Part shown: positions 15,982 to 22,979 of the stretch, one piece after another
How positions within the stretch are numbered: position 1 is the first letter of the stretch
How the letters are laid out: each line of letters starts with the position of its first letter
IMG/VR virus record: IMGVR_UViG_3300032235_000437
Span: 16,447-80,446 of that record
Direction: 5' to 3' (one strand)
Source of the DNA: a virus
Length of the DNA stretch: 64,000 nt
Made by a program: the position numbers and the translations under genes
The notes under the pieces: model-generated
The model's database searches: none
Seen by the model: the letters and a program-made list of their open reading frames with translations, nothing else
What the model was told of the DNA's origin: nothing

Positions 15982-17264
15982 ATAAAGTAAAAGTAAATAA
16001 TATAACAATAGCAGACAAGATATACATTGATAAAGAAGGTTTAGATGGATCATCTGACCTACTAGCTATGTATACTTATAATAACGGTGACGAATTTCTT
16101 TCGACTATAGAAGAGACTGAAGAGCATTTTATAGTGCCTTCTAACTCTTACCATAAATTAGAGTGGAACTCCTTAGTTGATAATAGAAATTTCTCTCACT
16201 TAGATTATAAACTAGAGTTTAAAGGTTTACTACGTAGTGAGCAGCAAGAAGCTGTAAATAAGTTTTTTATAGGCGAAAGAGCTAGAAGCGGATTACTACA
16301 GGCGAAGCCAGGCTGGGGTAAGACATTCGCAGCCTGTAATTTAATTGCTAGAAACAATAGTAAAACGCTTATACTAGTACACACAGTATTACTATTTGAA
16401 CAATGGCTAGACGAGATTGCTCAGCAGCTACCTAATATAACCGTAGGAAAAATAGGTGATGGTTTCTTTTCGATTAGTGATGTTACTGTAGCTATTTATA
16501 AAACCGCTTATAATAACATTAATCAATTAAGAGAAGAGTTTAGTACGCTAATTGTAGACGAAGCTCATAAGTGTCCTGCAGATATGTTCTCAACTGTAGT
16601 TAATAATATTAATGCCAAGGTTAAGATAGCAATTACTGCAACTCCTAGAAGAAAAGATGGTAAACACGTTTATCTAGAAGATTTCTTTTCAACCTTCAAA
16701 GTTGTAGCGGAAGACTTAAGAGACTTAGCAATACCGTCAGTAACAGTAGTACCTACTGACTTTAAATTTGCTATTACAGACCCTAAACGTGATTGGTCGC
16801 GTGCAGTAAATAAACTATGTGCTGATACAGATTACCAAGATTTAATAGCAAATAAAGCTATTAGCTATATAAAACAAGGTAGATGTCCCCTAATAATAGG
16901 AGATAGAGTACAGATGTTAAAAGACCTGCAAAAGAAGATACCTGATAGTATTTGCGTAATTGGTGAATCAGATAAGGCTATACGAGAAGATGCCTTAGAA
17001 AATCTAGGTAAAACTTATAAGGCAATCCTAACAACTAAGCTGTTCGATGAAGGTATTAGTTGTCATAGGCTAGATACCCTATTTTTTACTTGCCCGAGTA
17101 ACAATCCAGTACAATGGGAACAAAGAATAGGTAGAATAGAAAGATTACATCCAGAAAAGCAGTTTCCTCTAGTAGTTGATTTTTGGCTATCTGGAAAAGT
17201 TGTAGCTAGACAACAAAAAGCTAGACTATTATGGTATACAAGTCGTGGCTACCACATTCTTTAA
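15978..17264 (+). CDS. UvsW-like superfamily 2 DNA helicase
   Basis: In 428 residues the SF2 motifs appear in order: the Q-motif-like LRSEQQEAVNKF, motif I QAKPGWGKT (residues 108-116), Ia LVHTVLLFEQW, motif II VDEAH (193-197), motif III ITATPRRKDG, and in the second RecA domain LTTKLFDEGISC and QRIGRIERLH (motif VI). This matches the T4 UvsW/phage ATP-dependent helicases that remodel replication forks and R-loops. It overlaps neighbours at both ends. Confidence 0.9.
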   Translation: MNKVKVNNITIADKIYIDKEGLDGSSDLLAMYTYNNGDEFLSTIEETEEHFIVPSNSYHKLEWNSLVDNRNFSHLDYKLEFKGLLRSEQQEAVNKFFIGERARSGLLQAKPGWGKTFAACNLIARNNSKTLILVHTVLLFEQWLDEIAQQLPNITVGKIGDGFFSISDVTVAIYKTAYNNINQLREEFSTLIVDEAHKCPADMFSTVVNNINAKVKIAITATPRRKDGKHVYLEDFFSTFKVVAEDLRDLAIPSVTVVPTDFKFAITDPKRDWSRAVNKLCADTDYQDLIANKAISYIKQGRCPLIIGDRVQMLKDLQKKIPDSICVIGESDKAIREDALENLGKTYKAILTTKLFDEGISCHRLDTLFFTCPSNNPVQWEQRIGRIERLHPEKQFPLVVDFWLSGKVVARQQKARLLWYTSRGYHIL

Positions 17265-17676
17265 TTGGTCTGAAATATGGCTATTAAGCAAAAGAGATCT
17301 ATCCTCAATAATTTGTTTGACCTATGCTCAATCAAAAGAATATAATGAGATATCAGCTAGAACAATGATGGCTAGATTAAAACTAGACCATATACCGCCA
17401 GAGTTATTTCATCATAAGATATTCACACAATATAGACATACATTAGTATGTAATTATAAAACTAAAGATCCTCAGAATTACTTTAATAATTCGTCATTTC
17501 TTTATACGCATACAACAGCTAAGCATAAAGCAGTTTATATCAAAGCTTTAGGCTTACGAAAGTTTACTTCTGATAAGAACTATATTCCGTTAAGATATTT
17601 TCCTAATGTGACCTATAATCCTTTTTTAGAGATAAACGATGATAAGATATACTTTCCACTAGAGTCCTCGATCTGA
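17245..17676 (+). CDS. hypothetical protein after the UvsW-like helicase
   Basis: A 143-residue frame that begins with GTG 17245 inside the helicase end (20-nt overlap). An aromatic, basic protein with no recognised domain; the C-terminus (NDDKIYFPLES) loosely recalls the segment IDKIYFLKSPDS in the hypothetical gene at 15472, so the two could share a small fold. It is followed by a 45-nt gap with a strong AAGGAG site for the SSB gene. Confidence 0.5.
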   Translation: MATTFFNWSEIWLLSKRDLSSIICLTYAQSKEYNEISARTMMARLKLDHIPPELFHHKIFTQYRHTLVCNYKTKDPQNYFNNSSFLYTHTTAKHKAVYIKALGLRKFTSDKNYIPLRYFPNVTYNPFLEINDDKIYFPLESSI

Positions 17677-17721
17677 GGAAATACACCACTAAGAACAAAG
17701 TTCATTTAAGGAGAAAACAAC

Positions 17722-18378
17722 ATGGTAGCTTGGGAAAAAGCCAAAGGCAAACAAACCACAGGAAATCAAAACAAAAGAGATATTGAGCGTGTTACGCTAG
17801 GACAAGGTGATACAAAGCTACGTTTAGTAGGCGATGTGATGCCAAGATACTGCTACTGGGTAGTAACAAAAGACGGTAAGAAAATGCCTGTAGAGTGCCT
17901 ACAGTTTGATAGAGAAACTGAAAGCTTTAACTCTAACACAAAAGACCCATTTAAAGAACTTGACGCAGACGTATATGCTGAGAAACCACAGTTTGCTTAT
18001 GTATGTAACGTAATTGATCGTAAAGACAATAAAGTCAAGCTTCTTGATCTACGCTCTACTATTTACGCACAAGTCGTAGACTACGCAACAAACCCTGAGT
18101 ATGGATCGCCTGCTGACGCCGAAAACGGCTATGATCTAACTATTAAAAAAGAAAAAACTGGCCCACTACCACAAAACGTGAAGTACACAGTTATTCCTGC
18201 TCGTAGCAGCAAAGCACTATCAGACGAAGAGCGTTCACTTGAGCTTTACGATCTTTCTAAGATTTTTAAGCGTCAAACTTATGACGAACAAAAGCAGTGG
18301 CTTCTAGACAACACTACTCTATTTGCTGGAGACGCTAGCAATGAGTTTAAACCTGAAGGGGTTGATGACCTAGCATGA
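17722..18378 (+). CDS. gp32-like single-stranded DNA-binding protein
   Basis: The 218-residue protein resembles T4 gp32-type SSBs in layout: a short basic N-terminus for cooperative binding (KAKGKQTTGNQNKRDIERV), an OB-fold core (LRLVGDVMPRYCYWVV, FAYVCNVIDRKDNKVKLLDLRSTIYAQVVDY, YDLTIKKEKTG) and an acidic C-terminal tail (FKPEGVDDLA) like those that recruit replication partners. A strong AAGGAG ribosome-binding site and smoother codon use suggest high expression. It protects ssDNA and organises the helicase, primase and polymerase encoded upstream. Confidence 0.75.
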   Translation: MVAWEKAKGKQTTGNQNKRDIERVTLGQGDTKLRLVGDVMPRYCYWVVTKDGKKMPVECLQFDRETESFNSNTKDPFKELDADVYAEKPQFAYVCNVIDRKDNKVKLLDLRSTIYAQVVDYATNPEYGSPADAENGYDLTIKKEKTGPLPQNVKYTVIPARSSKALSDEERSLELYDLSKIFKRQTYDEQKQWLLDNTTLFAGDASNEFKPEGVDDLA

Positions 18379-19196
18379 AAAAGTCTTTATCTGACCTAGC
18401 CGGTAAACCTGTAGACACTCCGTCTACGGAAGAGGCTCCTAAGACAAAGAGTTTTGGTGCTTTTAAACAGATTAACGGTACTCAAGCTGTAATTGACTTA
18501 GATGTACTTAGAAAATACAATATCTTTTTTGCCACACCTTGCTACGGCGGAATGCTAACTGATCAATTCTTTCTCAGTATGTTCAGAGTATCCCAAGTAC
18601 TTATGCAACACGGTATTAACTTTAGGATTACGACTCTACGTAACGAAAGTCTAATCTCAAGAGCCAGAAACATTCTTACTGCTATGTTTTTGGATAGTGA
18701 CTGCACTCACTTAATGTTTATTGACTCTGATATTGAATTTCAACCAGAAGATATTCTAAGAGCACTAGCTTACGATAAACCAGTTATTGCTGGTGCTTAT
18801 CCTAAAAAAGCACTGCCTATTCAGTATGCAATCAACTTTAAGTTTTCTAATCCTGAAACGCGCCAGATCAGAGTAGAGAACGGCGCTGTAGAAGTACTTG
18901 ATGCGTCTACAGGTTTCTTTATGATTCAAAGGCAAACTATTGAGAAGATGATTGCTGCTCACCCAGAGCTACATTATCGTAATGATTCAAATATTGATCC
19001 AAAACTCAATAAGTACTGCTATGCTCTTTTTGATACTATGATCGACCCAGATGACAATCGTTATCTATCAGAAGACTATACTTTCTGTAGACGTTGGCAA
19101 AAGATGGGCGGAGAAATTTGGCTAGATCCTAATACCAAGCTAAATCACGTCGGTAGTTACACCTTTGAGGGTGACGTCTCTAAGATTATAGGTTAA
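18375..19196 (+). CDS. glycosyltransferase-like protein within the replication module
   Basis: The 273-residue protein has a low-complexity 40-residue leader, then a GT-A core: IFFATPCYGGML, SLISRARNILTAMFL, and HLMFIDSDIEF with the D-S-D motif at about residues 117-119, and EDYTFCRRW near the end as the catalytic acidic loop. It is coupled by ATGA to the SSB gene and followed by a methyltransferase, away from the glycan clusters. A role in glycosylating phage DNA or a replication-linked target is possible; surface-sugar transfer is equally possible. Confidence 0.7.
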   Translation: MKKSLSDLAGKPVDTPSTEEAPKTKSFGAFKQINGTQAVIDLDVLRKYNIFFATPCYGGMLTDQFFLSMFRVSQVLMQHGINFRITTLRNESLISRARNILTAMFLDSDCTHLMFIDSDIEFQPEDILRALAYDKPVIAGAYPKKALPIQYAINFKFSNPETRQIRVENGAVEVLDASTGFFMIQRQTIEKMIAAHPELHYRNDSNIDPKLNKYCYALFDTMIDPDDNRYLSEDYTFCRRWQKMGGEIWLDPNTKLNHVGSYTFEGDVSKIIG

Positions 19197-19200
19197 GACG

Positions 19201-19899
19201 TTGTATAGATTCGCAGAAGAACTAGACCATAAGAATTTTAAAGACAAAAATCGAGTAGACTCTATTGATACCTACTGGGATGATGATTATGACCTAGCTG
19301 ACCCAGGTGGCTGGGAACATAGACATAATCACGAGGCTAATATTATAGCTGAGGTTATAGCGCAGTTAGGTATTAAAAAAGTACTAGAACTAGGCTCAGG
19401 CCCAGGAAACTTAGCTACTAAAATTATTGATAAGACTGGGGTAGATTATACACTAGTTGATGGTGACAGCGCATTGCGTGCTCATGCCAAGAGAAACAAT
19501 AAAGGTAAGTTGTTAGTAATCGATCTATTTGATTCTTTTGACACAACCAATCTTGATAGTGATTATGATCTTGTAGTAGCTAATGATTTCCTAGAACATA
19601 TCAGAAATCCTAGCTTGATACTAGAAAAAGTAAGAAATGATCTGACTACAGATACTTCTTGGTTCTTTCTATCGTCACCTAACTGGAGAATGAAACATCA
19701 GTTTTACTATCCTGGACTATTTGATTATGACAATCTTGTAAAATTCATGATACAAGAAGGCTATAAGCTACATTTTGTATTTGATTCCTGGGCAAACCAC
19801 GTACCAGTACGAGTTCCAAGATTAAATAGTGAATCTTCTTTACCAGAAGGCCATCTATTTGACTGGAACCACTATCTGCTCTTTAAAAAAGAAGTCTAA
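19201..19899 (+). CDS. class I SAM-dependent methyltransferase
   Basis: The 232-residue protein starts at TTG 19201, four nt after the glycosyltransferase stop; the next in-frame Met lies beyond the SAM-binding motif, so TTG is the only sensible start. Motif I is VLELGSGPGN (about residues 61-70), VDGD ends strand 2, and VVANDFLEHIRNP matches motif IV/V of Methyltransf_11/12/23 enzymes acting on small molecules or sugars. There is no DPPY-type DNA methylase motif. It may act with the adjacent glycosyltransferase. Confidence 0.75.
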   Translation: MYRFAEELDHKNFKDKNRVDSIDTYWDDDYDLADPGGWEHRHNHEANIIAEVIAQLGIKKVLELGSGPGNLATKIIDKTGVDYTLVDGDSALRAHAKRNNKGKLLVIDLFDSFDTTNLDSDYDLVVANDFLEHIRNPSLILEKVRNDLTTDTSWFFLSSPNWRMKHQFYYPGLFDYDNLVKFMIQEGYKLHFVFDSWANHVPVRVPRLNSESSLPEGHLFDWNHYLLFKKEV

Positions 19900-19901
19900 G
19901 T

Positions 19902-19996
19902 AAAAAATAAGGCGGGGAGCAATCCCCGCCTTTGAAACTCCGTTTCGGTGGTACAAAATAATAGGCACAAGTATCCCACCAAACGATGTGTAACTC
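19902..19996 (-). ncRNA. candidate antisense-strand small RNA
   Basis: On the minus strand a phage-type promoter (20003-20031) is followed, about 65 nt beyond its predicted start site near 19996, by a strong intrinsic terminator (stem GGCGGGGA/TCCCCGCC plus TTATTTTTT, ending near 19902). The transcript of roughly 95 nt has no start codon with a usable frame. It can form GAAAC-GGA-GTTTC (19934-19946), a hairpin exposing GGA in a triloop, or alternatively pair GGTGG (19980-19976) with CCACC (19951-19947). Exposed GGA loops are the target type of CsrA/RsmA proteins. Existence is inferred from signals only. Confidence 0.45.
19909..19933. terminator. bidirectional intrinsic terminator (methyltransferase / small RNA)
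   Basis: AAGGCGGGGA, loop GCAA, TCCCCGCCTT: 10-bp stem directly after the methyltransferase stop. On the + strand only TTTG follows, a weak tract. On the - strand it is followed by TTATTTTTT, a strong tract, which suggests it mainly ends a minus-strand transcript. Confidence 0.75.
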
Positions 19997-20004
19997 CGTT
20001 ACAC
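19988..20004. repeat. palindrome over the predicted small-RNA start site
   Basis: GTGTAAC-TCC-GTTACAC: 7-bp arms around TCC. It covers the end of the -10 box and the predicted +1 of the minus-strand promoter. Its centre AACTCCGTT recurs exactly at 19936-19944. As DNA it could be an operator; the paired arms are also hairpin-capable. Confidence 0.5.
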
Positions 20005-20031
20005 TATAAACGTGCTAATAACGCTACGCAA
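20003..20031 (-). promoter_or_regulatory. minus-strand promoter of the candidate small RNA
   Basis: Read on the minus strand: TTGCGT (20031-20026), 17 nt, TATAGT (20008-20003). It fits the TTGCNN-N17-TATNNT pattern of the window's other promoters. No minus-strand protein gene lies downstream, only the hairpins and terminator to 19902. Confidence 0.55.
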
Positions 20032-20055
20032 GCTATACGCATCCTGCGTAGCGTT
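20020..20055. repeat. inverted repeat over the -35 box of the minus-strand promoter
   Basis: AACGCTACGCA (20020-20030) and TGCGTAGCGTT (20045-20055) are perfect 11-bp inverted arms; a nested TACGCA-TCC-TGCGTA hairpin sits at 20036-20050. The left arm contains most of the -35 box, so this could be an operator controlling the small RNA and perhaps the divergent sbcD-like gene. The rest of the gap to 20151 holds an A/T-rich TATAAT at 20117-20122 without a good -35 box. Confidence 0.5.
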
Positions 20056-20151
20056 GTTCAATAGCTGTGAAATATTGTGCGAGCTGTATTCGATCACGTA
20101 TTACAACTTGTGAATATATAATAGCATACTTTTAGAAAAGAGTCCAAGTCT

Positions 20152-21114
20152 ATGATTAGAATTTTAAGTTCAGCTGACTGGCATGTTAATTTACACCGAA
20201 AAAAGATACCAGCTCATTGGCAGATGAGACGTTTTCAGATGCTTTTTGAGCGACTGCTAGAGTTGGAAGATCGGTGTGATGTACATGTTATTGCAGGCGA
20301 CCTATTCGATAAAGAACCAGATCCAGATGAGATCTGCTTAGTTCTTTCATATTTAAACTCTGTGCAAAAGCCAACACTAGTTATTCCAGGAAACCATGAA
20401 GCTACTTCAAAAGGCCGTACATTCTGGGAACACTTTAAGTTGGAGAATACAATTAAAAATCCACTAGTACACATCTTTACAGAAAATTCTCGATTTGAAG
20501 TGTTAGGACAAGGATTTTGTTTATTTCCATATGGCTCTGTACAGACTAATAATCTTCCGCACTATGTAGAAGATGATATACTTGTAACTCATATTCGTGG
20601 TGAAGTGCCTCCGCATATTACTGCTGAGTATGATTTTGAAAAGCTGCGTCCTTGGAAACTTGTGTTGTTAGGTGATCTACACTTTAGACATAAGTACAAA
20701 GACTATCCAGTTTACTACCCTGGTTCGCCGCTTAACACAACTTTTGATCGCGATGATAAGCGTGAATATGGAGTTGATATTATTACGATGCGCAGCATTG
20801 ACGACTATGCTGTTAACTTTGTTGATTTGAAGCTACCAAAGCTAATTCGTCGCACAGTATCAGTCAATCAGCAGATGGTTCAAGACATCTACCATCACGT
20901 TATCTATGAAGTAACCGGATCAATTGATGAACTAGCACTAGTTAAAAAGACTGATATGCTAGATAAAAAGATGGTAGAAAAGCCTACAACAGATGCTACT
21001 CTTGATTTAAAAGACAAGAGTTTGTATGAAGAACTTGAAATATATCTACAGTATATTAAGGTTTCTGACGCAGAATCAGTGTTAACCGCGTTTAAACAGT
21101 TAGGAATACAATGA
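20152..21114 (+). CDS. SbcD/Mre11-type nuclease subunit (T4 gp47-like)
   Basis: The 320-residue metallophosphoesterase has the five Mre11/SbcD motifs: D9-W-H11, AGDLFD (48-53), PGNHE (79-83), VTHIRG and LGDLHFRH. The C-terminus (residues about 230-320) is the capping/partner-binding region. With the adjacent SbcC-like ATPase it forms the nuclease that processes DNA ends for recombination-dependent replication. ATGA overlaps the sbcC start. It is preceded by a 252-nt non-coding gap. Confidence 0.92.
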   Translation: MIRILSSADWHVNLHRKKIPAHWQMRRFQMLFERLLELEDRCDVHVIAGDLFDKEPDPDEICLVLSYLNSVQKPTLVIPGNHEATSKGRTFWEHFKLENTIKNPLVHIFTENSRFEVLGQGFCLFPYGSVQTNNLPHYVEDDILVTHIRGEVPPHITAEYDFEKLRPWKLVLLGDLHFRHKYKDYPVYYPGSPLNTTFDRDDKREYGVDIITMRSIDDYAVNFVDLKLPKLIRRTVSVNQQMVQDIYHHVIYEVTGSIDELALVKKTDMLDKKMVEKPTTDATLDLKDKSLYEELEIYLQYIKVSDAESVLTAFKQLGIQ

Positions 21115-22940
21115 CAGAAATAGTATTAAAGCAACTTAGCTTTTCAAACATGTTTTCTTATGGAAGCGATAATAGTATTGATCTAAATCGTAACCGCATT
21201 ACACAACTAACTGCTGTTAACGGATCTGGTAAGTCGTCTATTGCACTAATCCTACAAGAACTGCTGTATAGCAAGAATGTTAAAGGCATTAAAAAAGGCG
21301 ACATTATAAATCGCTATATCAAAGACAAAAACTGGAATGGCGCAATAAGCTTTACAGTAGATGATGTAGACTATGATCTATCAGTTAAACGATCTGGAGC
21401 GTCAACAAAGGTAGAACTGCGTCAAAACGGCGTTGATATTTCAGAACACAAAGTAGTTGATACATATAAAAAGATACAAGAAATTCTTGGTCTAGATTTT
21501 GAAATATTTTCACAGATCACGTATCAATCATCTGTTGATTTGCTAGATTTTCTAAAAGCTACAGATACAAACCGTAAAAAGTTCTTAATCAATCTGTTCA
21601 ATTTAGAAAAATACATTACAATTGGTGAGCGCATTAAAGCACGCAGCAGTGAAACTGAAAAAGAACAGATTAAACTGCAAGGCGAGCTAAAGTCCATTGA
21701 AGACTTTTTAAATAATACTAGTATTCCCGAACTTATGCACTTTAAAGCTGAGATTCAAGTAGATACTAGCACAGATGTTCGTGTAGCCGAGATTGATAAC
21801 GAGCTACTAAACATTAATGCTACTTGTAAGCGTATTGACAAGAACAATATGTACATTAGTGAGCGTGATTCTCTTACTTTTGATCTATCAATGCGCTATC
21901 CAGAGCCGTTTGCCTATGCAAATGAGTATCAAGCTCTAAAATTTGATCTTACTAGCCTTAATAACGACATTCAGCGTATGCAAAAAGAGTGTGATGGCGT
22001 AAAGATCAACGATTCTTGCCCTGCTTGCGGACAAACAATCGATAATTCTCATTTAGTACGCATTCAACGAGAACTTCAAGACAAAATACAGACAGCTAAG
22101 CAAGCTTACACCGAAGGACTTGCAAAAGCTAAGCGTTGGAGTGAAGAATTAACCGAAGCTAACACAGCACATAAGGCTTTTAGCATCAATAAAACAGCTA
22201 TTCAGCGTTTTGAAGAGTTAAGTCAGCTAATTGACAACGATTTACCTCGTAAATACCCTGATCATGCAGCTTTAACGCGTGAACGCAGCCAACTACAGCA
22301 GCAAATAGACGAGCGTAACAGGCTTGTTAGAGAAGTAACAGACCATAATAAGCGTGTAAGTGCTCATAATGCTAAAGTAGAGGCACTTAAAGAGCAAAAA
22401 TCAGATTTTATAATTAGACAAGACAGATTAAAAACAGATATACTTAATAAGTCGTCAGAAGCAAATGCGTTAAATGTCTTGAAAAAAGCCTTTAGCACTT
22501 CTGGAATTGTAGCTTTTAAGTTAGAGAGCCTAACTAAAGAGCTAGAAACGACAATTAATTATTATCTATCTGTACTAAGCGATGGTCAATTTCAAGTAGA
22601 GTTCTCACTAGACAAAGAGAAGCTTAATATCAATGTTATTAACAATGGTATAAGCGCTCCTATTGAAACAATGTCTGGTGGCGAATTTAGCAGAATTCAA
22701 ACTTCAATACTATTAGCAATTCGTAGTCTGCTCTCCAAATTAGGCGGAAGCAGTATAAACTTGTTGTTTCTAGATGAAATTACCGGAGTTCTGGATGATG
22801 AAGGAAAAGAAAAGCTTGTGGAGGTTCTTCAGCGTGAAGATAATCTAAATGTGTTTCTAATCTCTCATGATTTCACACACCCACTAATAGACAAAGTATC
22901 TATACAAAAAATTGATAATATTAGCTCTATACAAGGCTGA
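21111..22940 (+). CDS. SbcC/Rad50-type ATPase (T4 gp46-like)
   Basis: The 609-residue SMC-like protein has Walker A NGSGKSS (37-43), two long coiled-coil arms flanking a zinc hook C303-P-A-C306-G, the ABC signature MSGGEFSRIQ, and Walker B LLFLDEITGVLDDEG near the end with an SHDF H-loop. Length matches phage gp46 rather than the longer bacterial SbcC. It clamps and opens DNA ends for the SbcD-like nuclease, a pair typical of T4- and T5-like phages. Confidence 0.93.
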   Translation: MTEIVLKQLSFSNMFSYGSDNSIDLNRNRITQLTAVNGSGKSSIALILQELLYSKNVKGIKKGDIINRYIKDKNWNGAISFTVDDVDYDLSVKRSGASTKVELRQNGVDISEHKVVDTYKKIQEILGLDFEIFSQITYQSSVDLLDFLKATDTNRKKFLINLFNLEKYITIGERIKARSSETEKEQIKLQGELKSIEDFLNNTSIPELMHFKAEIQVDTSTDVRVAEIDNELLNINATCKRIDKNNMYISERDSLTFDLSMRYPEPFAYANEYQALKFDLTSLNNDIQRMQKECDGVKINDSCPACGQTIDNSHLVRIQRELQDKIQTAKQAYTEGLAKAKRWSEELTEANTAHKAFSINKTAIQRFEELSQLIDNDLPRKYPDHAALTRERSQLQQQIDERNRLVREVTDHNKRVSAHNAKVEALKEQKSDFIIRQDRLKTDILNKSSEANALNVLKKAFSTSGIVAFKLESLTKELETTINYYLSVLSDGQFQVEFSLDKEKLNINVINNGISAPIETMSGGEFSRIQTSILLAIRSLLSKLGGSSINLLFLDEITGVLDDEGKEKLVEVLQREDNLNVFLISHDFTHPLIDKVSIQKIDNISSIQG

Positions 22941-22979
22941 GGCACTAGGTAGAGATTTTTATGCGTAAGGAGAAACAAA

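Noticed and set aside
20108-20122. Promoter TTGTGA with TATAAT for the SbcD-like gene
   Set aside because: The spacing is only 3 nt; no proper -35 box lies 17 nt before the TATAAT at 20117.
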